64,000 nucleotides of DNA from Atopobiaceae bacterium (GCA_022483015.1 JAKVOB010000001.1:62001-126000), one strand, 5' to 3'; shown: positions 10,036 through 17,909, counted from the stretch's first letter. The notes: a model not told the origin generated them from the sequence alone. Program-made: numbers and translations.

Positions 10036-10911
10036 CTAGAGCGTGGTGCCGAACCACTTCGTCTGCAGCGAGGCCATCGTCCCGTCGTCCTCGATCTGCT
10101 TGAGCGCGTCGTTCAGCGCCGCCGTGAGACCGGGCTGGTCCTTCGACACGACGATGCCGTACTGCTCGCCCGTCGGGATCTCGAGGATGACCTTGAGGTC
10201 GGTGTATGAGTTCTTGCACATGTAGTCCATGACGGGCAGGTCGGCCACGCAGGCGTCGTAGAGGCCCGTCTGGACACCGGTCATGGCCTGGATGGCATCG
10301 TCGAGCGGGACGCAGGTCGCCTGCGGCATGTTCTCCTGGACCCACTCCTCGCCCGTCGTGCCCGACTGCACGGCGACCTTGTGGTCCGAGGAGTTGAGGC
10401 TGTCCTTGTCGAGGGTCGTCCCGACCTGTGCGACCATGGCCTGGTTCGAGTCCATGTAGGAGTCGGTGAAGTCGATCTCCTCCTTGCGGTCATCGGTGAT
10501 CGTGAAGCTCGAGACGCCCACGTCGGCCTTCCCGCCCTGCTTGATGAGGGGGACGATGGTGTCGAACTTCTGGGCCGGGAGGTACTCGCAGGTGAGCCCC
10601 AGCTTCCCGCAGATCGCGTTCATCATGTCGACGTCGAAGCCCTCCGGGTTCGTGCCGCCGTCAGGCACGGACTCCATGGGCGGGTAGGCGAGGTCGGAGG
10701 CGACGATGAGCTTGCCCGACTCGACCGTCGTGTAGCCTGACGTGTCTGCGGCCGTCGTGGATGCCGCCGTCGTGGTCGCGCTGCTCGAGCTGCCCGAGCA
10801 GCCGGCCAGGATGCCCGCGCCACCCAGGCCGAGCACGACCGCAGCCGCGCCCTGGATGAAGCCCCTGCGACTCATCGAGCCGCCCCGCATGCCTGTGCTG
10901 TCACCGTTCAT
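10036..10911 (-). CDS. Amino-acid-binding lipoprotein of the ABC transporter
   Basis: Extracytoplasmic solute-binding protein (family 3) that delivers the substrate to the adjacent permease. The 291-residue product begins with a twin-arginine-like lipoprotein signal: SRRGFIQG, a hydrophobic stretch, then lipobox LAGC with Cys38 as lipid anchor and a Ser/Ala/Thr linker. The mature part has the family pattern (LIVASDLAYPPMES, GFDVDMMNAICGKLG, KADVGVSSFTITDDRKEEIDF, VQSGTTGEEW). The ATG at 10911 is preceded by GGAGGGGGAG. A small GC hairpin in the 58-nt gap to the permease (9999-10015) may raise expression of this gene relative to the rest of the operon. Confidence 0.94.
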   Translation of the reverse strand: MNGDSTGMRGGSMSRRGFIQGAAAVVLGLGGAGILAGCSGSSSSATTTAASTTAADTSGYTTVESGKLIVASDLAYPPMESVPDGGTNPEGFDVDMMNAICGKLGLTCEYLPAQKFDTIVPLIKQGGKADVGVSSFTITDDRKEEIDFTDSYMDSNQAMVAQVGTTLDKDSLNSSDHKVAVQSGTTGEEWVQENMPQATCVPLDDAIQAMTGVQTGLYDACVADLPVMDYMCKNSYTDLKVILEIPTGEQYGIVVSKDQPGLTAALNDALKQIEDDGTMASLQTKWFGTTL

Positions 10912-11027
10912 TGCGCTCCCCCTCCGTCTGGTCCAAGGTATCGGCGGGAATGCCCTCATGGACATGCCCCTCCCGCCGTAGGTACCACTTTCGCCCCTCC
11001 AGGCGGGACCACGGATGGGATGCCGTC

Positions 11028-11045
11028 TTGTTAACAGACTTGTGA
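11028..11045 (-). promoter_or_regulatory. Conserved 18-nt element, copy 2
   Basis: TTGTTAACAGACTTGTGA on the plus strand, matching copy 1 at 7515-7532 except at two central positions. It lies between the predicted promoter (11072-11101) and the lipoprotein start at 10911, roughly 20-37 nt after the expected transcription start. A repressor or leader-element role would fit that position. Confidence 0.5.
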
Positions 11046-11071
11046 CACGTGGTGCTGCATGAATCCGAAAT

Positions 11072-11101
11072 TCTATACAGATTGTTCGCTATCTGATACA
11101 A
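11072..11101 (-). promoter_or_regulatory. Predicted promoter of the amino-acid ABC operon
   Basis: On the minus strand, TTGTAT (11096-11101) and TATAGA (11072-11077) are separated by 18 nt, close to the sigma-70 consensus. The expected start near 11065 gives a leader of about 150 nt before the lipoprotein gene, containing the conserved 18-nt element. Confidence 0.6.
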
Positions 11102-11107
11102 AACGAA

Positions 11108-11133
11108 ACCACGCCACCCGAAGGCGGCGTGGT
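11108..11133 (-). terminator. Intrinsic terminator of the glutamine synthetase gene
   Basis: Arms ACCACGCC / GGCGTGGT (8 bp) with a 10-nt loop, followed on the minus strand by TTTCGTTTTGT. It starts 33 nt past the stop at 11166. Confidence 0.85.
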
Positions 11134-11165
11134 CCTCGTCAGATATGCGAGCGGACGCGTGGGGC

Positions 11166-12485
11166 CTAGAAGCCGGCGTAGCTCCGACCGCGCTCCCACT
11201 CCGTGACCGTGCTCGAGAACTCGTCCCACTCCTCGCCCTTGTGCTCCACGAGGAAGTCGAAGATGTGGTCGCCGAGGGTCTCGCGCATGAGCGAGCTGGC
11301 GGAGAAGGCCTCGACCGCCTCACCGAGGTTCCCGGGCAGACGGGTGGCATCGACCACGCTGGGATCGCTCCCGGGGCACTCGTCCGGAAGCTCGAGCCCG
11401 TCCTGGATCCCGCGCATGCCGGCGGCGAGCGTCACCGCCATCGCGAGGTAGGGATTGCACGAGGCGTCGGGCAGGCGGAGCTCGACGCGGCAGGAGGCCT
11501 GCTTGCCCGGCTTGTACAACGGGACGCGCACCAGGGCCGAACGGTTGCGGCGGCCCCAGGTGGTGTAGCAGGGAACCTCGCCATTGTCCACGAGGCGCTT
11601 GTAGGAGTTCACGGTCGGGTTGGTCACGAGGGCATACTCGGGCGCATAGGCGAGCAGGCCAGCCACGTAGTGGCGGGCGACGTCAGAGAGGTGGCTCCCG
11701 TCCTCGGTGTCCTCGCCCCAGAAGACGTTGTTGCCCTCGTGGTCGAACAACGACTGGTGCATGAAGAGGGCGGACCCTGCCGCATCTGCGAACGGCTTGG
11801 GCATGAACGAGGCGAACATGTCGTGCGAGAAGGCGACCTGCTTGACCACGAGTCGCGACGTCATGATGTTGTCTGCCGAGCTCAGCGCCTCAGCATGACG
11901 GAGCGAGAGCCCGTTCTGCGACGGCGCGATGTCATGATAGGAATACTCGACGGGGATCGACATCTGCTCGAGGGTGAGCACGGTGTCGCGGCGCAGGTCA
12001 CGTGCCGAGTCCGTGGGCGTGAGGTCGAAGTAGCCGGCCCCGTCGAGCGGCTTGGCCAGATGGTCGTCGGCGAAGTAGAAGTACTCGAGCTCGGGGCCCA
12101 CCACCGAGATGTAGCCCTGCTCGTCGGCCGCGCGGAAGACCCGCTCGAGGCAGGCGCGGGGGTCGCCGGCGAAGGGCTCGCAAGCCGGCGTCTTGATGTC
12201 GCAGAAGATGCGGGCGACGCCCGACTCCTCGGGACGCCACGGCAGGATCTGGAACGTGTCGGGGTCGGGGAAGGCCAGCATGTCCGACTCCTCCTGCGGG
12301 GCGAAGCCGTCCACGGAGGACCCGTCGAACCCGATGCCCTCCTCGAAGGCCTCCTCGAGGTCCTCGGGCGAGATGGAGAACGACTTGAGGTTCCCAAGGA
12401 CATCGGTGAACCAGAGCCGCACGAAGCGTATGTCGCGCTCTTCGACGGTACGTAGTACGAAGTCGATGTTCTGCTCGTTGGTCAT
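11166..12485 (-). CDS. Divergent class-I glutamine synthetase-like protein
   Basis: By fold this is a type I glutamine synthetase (439 residues): FDGSS (53-57), GPELEYF (Glu132, Glu134), SYKR, GRRNRS, Glu303 and CRVELRLPD (Glu335) are all present. Several residues nearly invariant in the family are not. The metal-ligand Glu of the GQxE motif is Gly192 (PSQNGL). The ammonium/glutamate-site NGSGMH block reads AGSALF, replacing the metal-ligand His by Phe241 and the Asn by Ala236. Another ligand Glu is Asp185. Canonical activity is therefore doubtful; a related gamma-glutamyl ligase or a regulatory role is possible. It lies upstream of the amino-acid importer with its own terminator. RBS GAGG precedes the ATG at 12485. 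Confidence 0.85.
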   Translation of the reverse strand: MTNEQNIDFVLRTVEERDIRFVRLWFTDVLGNLKSFSISPEDLEEAFEEGIGFDGSSVDGFAPQEESDMLAFPDPDTFQILPWRPEESGVARIFCDIKTPACEPFAGDPRACLERVFRAADEQGYISVVGPELEYFYFADDHLAKPLDGAGYFDLTPTDSARDLRRDTVLTLEQMSIPVEYSYHDIAPSQNGLSLRHAEALSSADNIMTSRLVVKQVAFSHDMFASFMPKPFADAAGSALFMHQSLFDHEGNNVFWGEDTEDGSHLSDVARHYVAGLLAYAPEYALVTNPTVNSYKRLVDNGEVPCYTTWGRRNRSALVRVPLYKPGKQASCRVELRLPDASCNPYLAMAVTLAAGMRGIQDGLELPDECPGSDPSVVDATRLPGNLGEAVEAFSASSLMRETLGDHIFDFLVEHKGEEWDEFSSTVTEWERGRSYAGF

Positions 12486-12666
12486 GAGGCTGCCTCACAG
12501 GTCAGAATCGAATGGGAGCCAACGCTCCGCCTAGCGTCGACACTTTCCCACATACGTGTTACATCGATGTTTCGGCCCGACCGCGAACGGTATGGCAGGC
12601 CACCTGGAGGGAGGGCATGCCACGGCTCCTCCATGGACGGGCGGGACCGCAAGGCGAGAGGGACCC

Positions 12667-12900
12667 CTATCTCGGGCCCTCCTCGACCCCGCCATCGAAG
12701 TGCTCCATCCCGGCCGAGAGGTCGTCCACCATGCGCTGGCCACAGGGGCACTCGCCCACCCCCGTACGTGCCGAGGCGCACGAGCCGGCCTGGCCGCACC
12801 CGGCACAGCCCCCGTCGGAACGGGCACGCAGGAGATGCCGCACGCACAGGATGACTGCGATGGCGACGGCGGCGAGGATGATGCCGTCCAGAAGCCCCAT
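12667..12900 (-). CDS. Small FeoB-associated Cys-rich membrane protein
   Basis: A 77-residue protein with one N-terminal membrane helix (about 4-22, ending CVRHLLRAR) and a Cys-rich cytoplasmic part with Cys32, Cys35, Cys41, Cys51 and Cys53, the last two as CPCG. This matches the small FeoB-associated Cys-rich family normally found beside ferrous-iron transporter genes, but no feoA or feoB lies within the window. AAAGGGGGAG precedes the ATG at 12900. A -10-like TATAGT and an inverted repeat lie 37-56 nt upstream, suggesting metal control. Confidence 0.75.
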   Translation of the reverse strand: MGLLDGIILAAVAIAVILCVRHLLRARSDGGCAGCGQAGSCASARTGVGECPCGQRMVDDLSAGMEHFDGGVEEGPR

Positions 12901-12936
12901 GTCTCCCCCTTTGACGGTTCGAGGTCCCTCACGAAT

Positions 12937-12956
12937 GTTAACCTTGGCTAACTATA
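12937..12956 (-). promoter_or_regulatory. Promoter -10 with overlapping metalloregulator-like inverted repeat
   Basis: An imperfect inverted repeat (GTTAGCC-AA-GGTTAAC on the minus strand, 12937-12952) overlaps a TATAGT hexamer (12951-12956) just upstream of the Cys-rich protein gene. TTAGCC/GGTTAA arms resemble DtxR/MntR-family operators loosely. Assigning iron control rests on the downstream gene family. Confidence 0.4.
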
Positions 12957-13137
12957 GCAGACGACTTGCCCTTTCGGAAGGGCGCACAGTGGATGGTAGT
13001 GCGGCCCTCACGCTGCCGTCCATGTCTGATATACGTCCATTCATGCTGGTCTCGCTTGCCAACTCACTAATATGCCATACTCTATCCACAGGTCATCGCG
13101 CGCACGGAGGTGCGCGCCCAGCAGAGGGCAGGTCTTC

Positions 13138-13935
13138 ATGGCGAGCACCAAGACAGGGTCATTGGGCCGCACGGGAGTCGTGGCGTCTGACTGCATGCAG
13201 GTCATACCTCGGATCGACGGCGAGTCTGGGTCCTCGTACTCCTACCGGGTCCTCTATTACAACATCCTCATGCTCTACATGCCCCCTGGATCCTGGATTC
13301 GCGAGAGTGCCATCGCCCAGAAGCTCGGCCTGTCACGCACGCCGGTCCATGAGGCCGTGGCCCTGCTCAACGACCGCCACCTCGTCGACGTCGCGCCCCA
13401 GAGCGCCACGCACGTCTCGTGCATAGACATCTCGATGCTGCGACAGGGATGCTTCCTCCGCTCGTCCATAGAGCCGCTCGTCTTCAAGCAGGTCGCCGTG
13501 TCGATCTCGAACGAGTACCGCACCGCCCTCTCGAAGAACCTCGAGGCGCAGAGGGAGATTCCCGCAGGCAACCGCCCGGAGGACGAGTACCTCTACCTCG
13601 ACAACATCTTCCACCGCCTCGTCTACCAGGCAGCGGGCAAGGACTTCATCTGGGAGCAGCTCAGAAGGGCGAGCGCCCCCTATGACCGGGTGCGCTACAT
13701 GGGCCTGCTCTTCGGCTACGACCACCCCTCGATCGAGGACCACGAGTTCCTCTTCAGGTACCTCACGCTCGGAGGCATACCCGACGAGGAGGTCCTGGAC
13801 CTCATCCACGCGCACCTCGCCCGGTACGTGAGCTTCTTCGACCGGCTTGCCACCGACTTCCCCGAGTACTTCGTGTTCGACGAGGAGCAGCCCGACCCCA
13901 TCTCGTCCGAGGAGCCCATGTCCCTCATCGTATGA
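13138..13935 (+). CDS. GntR-family (FadR/FCD) transcriptional regulator
   Basis: A 266-residue regulator. Residues about 35-97 form the GntR winged helix (MPPGSWIRESAIAQKLGLSR then TPVHEAVALLNDR); residues about 100-245 are an all-helical FCD effector domain with the metal-site pattern DNIFHRLVYQAAG and SIEDHEFLF. FCD members bind small carboxylates, often sugar acids. It is convergent with the GH105 operon and shares a terminator with it. The nearby uronate genes make a sugar-acid effector plausible but unproven. The ATG at 13138 has AGG five nt upstream; earlier in-frame starts exist. Confidence 0.85.
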   Translation: MASTKTGSLGRTGVVASDCMQVIPRIDGESGSSYSYRVLYYNILMLYMPPGSWIRESAIAQKLGLSRTPVHEAVALLNDRHLVDVAPQSATHVSCIDISMLRQGCFLRSSIEPLVFKQVAVSISNEYRTALSKNLEAQREIPAGNRPEDEYLYLDNIFHRLVYQAAGKDFIWEQLRRASAPYDRVRYMGLLFGYDHPSIEDHEFLFRYLTLGGIPDEEVLDLIHAHLARYVSFFDRLATDFPEYFVFDEEQPDPISSEEPMSLIV

Positions 13936-13961
13936 CGAGAGCCCGTCACATTGCATCGCCA

Positions 13962-13999
13962 AGAGGAGGGGCCCGCTCGGTCGAGCGGGCCCCTCCTCT
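13962..13999. terminator. Bidirectional terminator between the GntR gene and the GH105 operon
   Basis: A perfect 18-bp inverted repeat (AGAGGAGGGGCCCGCTCG and its complement) around a 2-nt centre, located 26 nt after the plus-strand stop and 21 nt after the minus-strand stop of two convergent genes. Confidence 0.85.
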
Positions 14000-14020
14000 G
14001 ACTCGGACCGGGTGATCGGC

Positions 14021-14896
14021 CTAGAGACGCTCCAGGTACTCCCTGGACGCGACGGCCGTCTCGGGCGTGCTGTTCTCGACCACGGCCTGGAGATGGGGCT
14101 TCGTGCGGTCGGCCCACGCCACGATGGGTGCGAGGTCGAAGCAGCCCGTGGTGCCGGCGCCGTGGCAGACGAGTCGGCCGGCCTCGTCCACGGCACCAGC
14201 CATGTCAGGTACGTCCGCAGGCACGACCTCGCAGTCCTTGGCGTGGAGCACCTGTATCTCGCGGCCGCAGAGGTCGAGCATGCGTCCCACCTCGTCCTGG
14301 GCCTGGGGCAGGATGGACGCGTGGAGCAGCGCCACCGGATCATAGATGACGCCGAGGTTGGGGCTCGCCACCGCATCGAGCACCCCACGGCAGCGCTCAG
14401 GCGTGCAGACGACCTCGTTGTAGCCAGGCTCGATGGCGAGCGTCACGCCGAAGTGGGCGCAGGGCCCCACCGCACGGGTGAGAGCGGCGACGAAGGCCGC
14501 GAGGGCCTTGTCGCCGAAGCGGTCGGGATTGACCTCGTTGTTGGCAGAGGGCCTTCCCGTCTCGGTGCCCACGATGCCGCAACCCATCCACGCCGCGAAG
14601 CGGGCACATGACTCGTACTCGGCAAGGTAGTTGTCGAGCTGCGACGAGAAGGGCGTGGCGAGGTTCTTGTAGCAGCCGAAGACCGCGCAGTCGAGGTGGT
14701 TCCGGTCGAGCTCGCGGCGCAGGTGCGCGGCCAGCCCCGGGGTGAGACCGAACCGGTCGATGCCGTACTCGGCATAGACTACCTTGCTCGCCAGGTGCAC
14801 GCAGGTGAACCCCTGCTCATGGGCCATCTCGAGGCGACGCTCGAGCGATGCTGGCTCCATGTCGTGAAGACGTATGCCCACCGAGAGCCTGCTCAT
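14021..14896 (-). CDS. Sugar phosphate isomerase/epimerase-like TIM-barrel protein
   Basis: A 291-residue AP-endonuclease-2-type TIM barrel, the fold of xylose-isomerase-like sugar epimerases. Visible blocks are MSRLSVGIRLHD, GFTCVHLASK, GIVGTETG, LAIEPGYNEVVCTPER, LGVIYDPVALLH, HAKDCEVV and CHGAGTTGCFDL, with metal ligands expected at the Glu/Asp/His of these strands. It is 13 nt downstream of the GH105 gene, so it probably processes a sugar released by that enzyme. The exact reaction cannot be read from the sequence. The ATG at 14896 has GGAAGGA six nt upstream. Confidence 0.82.
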   Translation of the reverse strand: MSRLSVGIRLHDMEPASLERRLEMAHEQGFTCVHLASKVVYAEYGIDRFGLTPGLAAHLRRELDRNHLDCAVFGCYKNLATPFSSQLDNYLAEYESCARFAAWMGCGIVGTETGRPSANNEVNPDRFGDKALAAFVAALTRAVGPCAHFGVTLAIEPGYNEVVCTPERCRGVLDAVASPNLGVIYDPVALLHASILPQAQDEVGRMLDLCGREIQVLHAKDCEVVPADVPDMAGAVDEAGRLVCHGAGTTGCFDLAPIVAWADRTKPHLQAVVENSTPETAVASREYLERL

Positions 14897-14909
14897 GGCA
14901 CGTCCTTCC

Positions 14910-16097
14910 CTAGTCGGCGGCGCCGAAGTCGACGCCGCACTCACCTTCGAGCCCATCATGCCTGATGACCTCGATGTAGGCAAGGATGAGCGGGGCCACG
15001 CCCTTGGCGTCGTTCTTCACGACCGGCTCGCGCATGTAGTAGTCGAACGTCCCCTCGCGATAGGCGAAGCGCCCGCCGCCGTCGCCCATGCCTGCCTGCA
15101 GACAGATGCCATCGAGCTGCAGCTCGCCGTCGACCTCGGTGAGCTCGCGCTCGCAGATGCCGTCGAAGGCGCGACGGCCGTACGGGTAGTAGGCGTCCTC
15201 GAGCACGCCAAGGCGCACGCCCTTCATGATGGCGTTGGCGAAGATGGCCGATCCGCTCGTCTCGAGGTAGTTGGGCTTGCACTTGGGCATGTTGATGACC
15301 TGGTGCCACATGCCCGTCTCGGCATCCTGGTAGGGAAGCATCGAGTCGATGAGGTCCTTGAACATGGAGCGCAGCTCGTCACGCTCGGCGGACATGCTGG
15401 GGGGCATGATCTCCCAGGTGTCCACGAGCGCCATGGCGAACCAGCCCTCGGCGCGGAGCCAGAAGTTGGTGGACAGCCCCGTCACGGGGTCGCACCAGAA
15501 GTCGGAGCGCGACGAGTCGTACACGTGGTAGTAGAGCCCGTTGCGGTCGTCGCGCATGAGCTTCCTGACGTTCTCGAACTGGTGGAAGCTGTCGGAGCAG
15601 GCATGGCCGTCGTGGAACGACAGCTCGTACTGCATGTAGAACGGCTGGGCCATGTAGAGGCCGTCGAGCCAGACCTGGTTGGGATAGATGAGCTTGTGCC
15701 AGAAGTTGCCCTCCTTGGTGCGGGGTTGGTGCTCGAGCTGGCCATAGATCGTGTCCATGGCGCGACGGTACTTCTCCTTCTTGGTGTAGGCATAGAGGAT
15801 GTAGAGGGTCTTGCCGGCGTTGACGTTGTCCAGGTTGTACTCGAGCGGGTCGTAGTGCCTGATCGAGCCGTCCTCCTGCACGAAGTAGTCGATGTACTGG
15901 TCGGCGAAGATGAGGTACGAGTTGTCGGCGGTGATGTCATAGAACTCGAGGAGGGCCTTGATCATGCAGCCGTCGATGTAGTTCCAGGTGTTCTCCTTGC
16001 CGCTGCGCATCTTCTCGATGTTCCATGCCGGGGCCTGGGGGGTGGAGTTCTCCATCAGCTGTTGGATGTACCTGTCAAGAATGCTCGAGCAACCCAT
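14910..16097 (-). CDS. GH105/GH88 unsaturated uronyl hydrolase
   Basis: Removes the unsaturated uronic acid from the non-reducing end of oligosaccharides made by pectin or rhamnogalacturonan lyases. The 395-residue protein is the length of an alpha6/alpha6 GH105 enzyme. It has WNYIDGCMIKALLEFY near the start and NQVWLDGLYMAQPF, where Asp145 is the likely catalytic acid. There is no signal peptide, so the substrate must be imported. The ATG at 16097 follows GGGAGG. Two GTAAAC-type operators in the divergent promoter region link it to kduD and the LacI regulator. Confidence 0.9.
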   Translation of the reverse strand: MGCSSILDRYIQQLMENSTPQAPAWNIEKMRSGKENTWNYIDGCMIKALLEFYDITADNSYLIFADQYIDYFVQEDGSIRHYDPLEYNLDNVNAGKTLYILYAYTKKEKYRRAMDTIYGQLEHQPRTKEGNFWHKLIYPNQVWLDGLYMAQPFYMQYELSFHDGHACSDSFHQFENVRKLMRDDRNGLYYHVYDSSRSDFWCDPVTGLSTNFWLRAEGWFAMALVDTWEIMPPSMSAERDELRSMFKDLIDSMLPYQDAETGMWHQVINMPKCKPNYLETSGSAIFANAIMKGVRLGVLEDAYYPYGRRAFDGICERELTEVDGELQLDGICLQAGMGDGGGRFAYREGTFDYYMREPVVKNDAKGVAPLILAYIEVIRHDGLEGECGVDFGAAD

Positions 16098-16163
16098 GTG
16101 GGCCTCCCTGGTCGCGCGGCACCGTGGGTGCCGTCCCTGCCAGCCCACCACGCCCTCTATGCG

Positions 16164-16177
16164 GTAAACTGGTTTAC
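16164..16177. promoter_or_regulatory. LacI-type operator (GH105/kduD divergent promoter region, site A)
   Basis: GTAAACTGGTTTAC is symmetric except for its central TG. The identical 14-mer occurs at 27140-27153 in front of GH28. It lies 67 nt upstream of the GH105 start. The likely ligand is the LacI protein at 18069-19094. Confidence 0.75.
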
Positions 16178-16289
16178 TATGATGTCATCCATTCTGTATC
16201 AGCGTGCTGCCATGTCAAGGGAACCCCTCTGGGAAAACCGCGAAGGGACGGAAAACGGATGTGAGCGTTGTTCTTGTAACGATGCTTGA

Positions 16290-16303
16290 CAAAACCGGTT
16301 TAC
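16290..16303. promoter_or_regulatory. LacI-type operator (GH105/kduD divergent promoter region, site B)
   Basis: CAAAACCGGTTTAC overlaps a TTGACA-like -35 hexamer (16286-16291) pointing at kduD. Its centre is 126 nt from site A, about twelve helical turns, so one regulator could bridge both sites and control both directions. Confidence 0.65.
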
Positions 16304-16386
16304 TAGACTTGACTGTCAGGGAAGGCACATCATGTGCCCGCGCGCCCGCACCGTCGCGCGGGCCACGGCAACCCAGGAGGTTCCAC

Positions 16387-17196
16387 ATGGACGGAGACGT
16401 TCTCGACACGTTCAGGCTCGATGGGAAGGTGGCGCTCGTCACGGGCGCCGCCTACGGCATCGGCTTCGCCATAGCGCAGGCACTCGCCGGGGCCGGCGCT
16501 CGCATCGCGTTCAACTGCCGCGGGCAGGAGCACATGGACAAGGCACTCGCGGCCTATCACGAGGCTGGCATCGAGGCGCACGGCTACCTCTGCGACTGCA
16601 CCGACGAGGCCCAGGTCACCAAGATGGTGGGCGACATCGAGCACGACCTCGGCACCATCGACATCCTCGTGAACAACGCCGGCATCATCAAGCGCATCCC
16701 CATGTGCGACATGTCCGTCGAGGACTTCCGCGCAGTGGTCGACATCGACCTCAACGCCCCCTTCATCGTGTCGAAGGCCGTCATCCCGGCCATGGTCGAG
16801 AAGGGCCACGGCAAGATCATCAACATCTGCTCGATGATGAGCGAGCTCGGGCGCGAGACCGTCTCGGCCTACGCGGCAGCCAAGGGCGGGCTCAAGATGC
16901 TCACCCGCAACATCTGCTCCGAGTACGGCGCGGCCAACATCCAGTGCAACGGCATCGGACCCGGCTACATCGCCACGCCGCAGACCGCTCCCCTGCGCGA
17001 GCGCCAGGCCGACGGCAGCAGGCAGCCGTTCGACAGCTTCATCATCTCGAAGACCCCGGCGGCCCGCTGGGGGACGCCCGAGGACCTCATGGGTCCCGCG
17101 GTGTTCCTCGCCTCGGATGCCTCGGACTTCGTCAACGGCCACATCCTCTACGTCGACGGCGGCATCCTCGCCTACATCGGCAAGCAGCCCGAGTAG
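16387..17196 (+). CDS. kduD: 2-dehydro-3-deoxy-D-gluconate 5-dehydrogenase (SDR family)
   Basis: NAD(P)H-dependent reduction of the 5-keto-uronate intermediate to KDG in unsaturated uronate catabolism. The 269-residue short-chain dehydrogenase has the cofactor loop TGAAYGIG (19-26), NNAG near residue 97, and the catalytic Ser...Tyr-x-x-x-Lys (SMMSELGRETVSAYAAAKGG). The substrate-side ATPQTAPLR loop is typical of KduD/gluconate 5-dehydrogenases. It starts at an ATG six nt after AGGAGG. The RpiB-type isomerase follows 74 nt later. Confidence 0.87.
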   Translation: MDGDVLDTFRLDGKVALVTGAAYGIGFAIAQALAGAGARIAFNCRGQEHMDKALAAYHEAGIEAHGYLCDCTDEAQVTKMVGDIEHDLGTIDILVNNAGIIKRIPMCDMSVEDFRAVVDIDLNAPFIVSKAVIPAMVEKGHGKIINICSMMSELGRETVSAYAAAKGGLKMLTRNICSEYGAANIQCNGIGPGYIATPQTAPLRERQADGSRQPFDSFIISKTPAARWGTPEDLMGPAVFLASDASDFVNGHILYVDGGILAYIGKQPE

Positions 17197-17270
17197 CCCC
17201 ACACTTGCAGTCCCCGTGCAGCCCACGTCATAGTCCAGGCCGTCATGCGGCCCCAACGCTAGGAGAGATC

Positions 17271-17909
17271 ATGAGAATCGCCCTCATCAACGAGAACAGC
17301 CAGGCCGCCAAGAACGGCGTCATCGAGAAGGCCCTCACCACCGTCGTGGAGCCCATGGGCCACACCGTCGACAACTACGGCATGTATGCCGCAGACGACG
17401 CCGCACAGCTCACCTACGTGCAGAACGGCATCCTCGCCGCGACCCTGCTGAACTCCGGCGCCGCCGACTACGTCATCACCGGCTGTGGCACGGGCGAGGG
17501 CGCCATGCTCGGCCTCAACGCCTGGCCCGGTGTCATCTGCGGGCACGTGGAGGACCCCCTCGACGCCTACACCTTCGCGCAGATCAACGACGGCAACGCC
17601 ATCGCCATCCCCTTCGCCAAGGGCTTCGGCTGGGGTGGCGACCTCAACCTCGAGTACATCTTCGAGAAGCTCTTCTGCGAGGAGTCCGGCCAGGGTTACC
17701 CCCGCGAGCGCGCCGTGCCCGAGAAGGCCAACAAGAAGATCCTCGACCAGGTCCGCGACATCACCATGGGCGACTTCCTGACCTCGCTCAAGTCCGTCGA
17801 CCGCGGACTCGTCCGCGGGGCCTTCGCCGGCGAGCGCTTCGAGGAGCTCTTCTTCGCCAGCTGCAAGGACGAGGCCATCGCCGAGGCCGTCCGCGAGATC
17901 CGCGCCTAG
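17271..17909 (+). CDS. RpiB/LacAB-family isomerase, probably DhuI-type uronate isomerase
   Basis: A 212-residue sugar isomerase of the RpiB/LacA/LacB superfamily (MRIALINENSQAAKN, DYVITGCGTGEGAMLGLN, WPGVICGHVEDPLDA, NDGNAIAIPFAKGFGWGG). Streptococcal DhuI, which converts 4-deoxy-5-ketouronate before a KduD/DhuD dehydrogenase, belongs to this superfamily. No KduI is seen in the window. Position directly after kduD and beside the GH105 operon supports the same step here. A LacAB- or RpiB-type activity on another sugar phosphate is the alternative. AGGAGAG precedes the ATG. Confidence 0.8.
   Translation: MRIALINENSQAAKNGVIEKALTTVVEPMGHTVDNYGMYAADDAAQLTYVQNGILAATLLNSGAADYVITGCGTGEGAMLGLNAWPGVICGHVEDPLDAYTFAQINDGNAIAIPFAKGFGWGGDLNLEYIFEKLFCEESGQGYPRERAVPEKANKKILDQVRDITMGDFLTSLKSVDRGLVRGAFAGERFEELFFASCKDEAIAEAVREIRA

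Noticed and set aside
12968-12983. GCCCTT-TCGG-AAGGGC hairpin as a terminator
   Set aside because: It lies between divergent gene starts, so there is no transcript to end. A leader structure is possible, but nothing else supports it.
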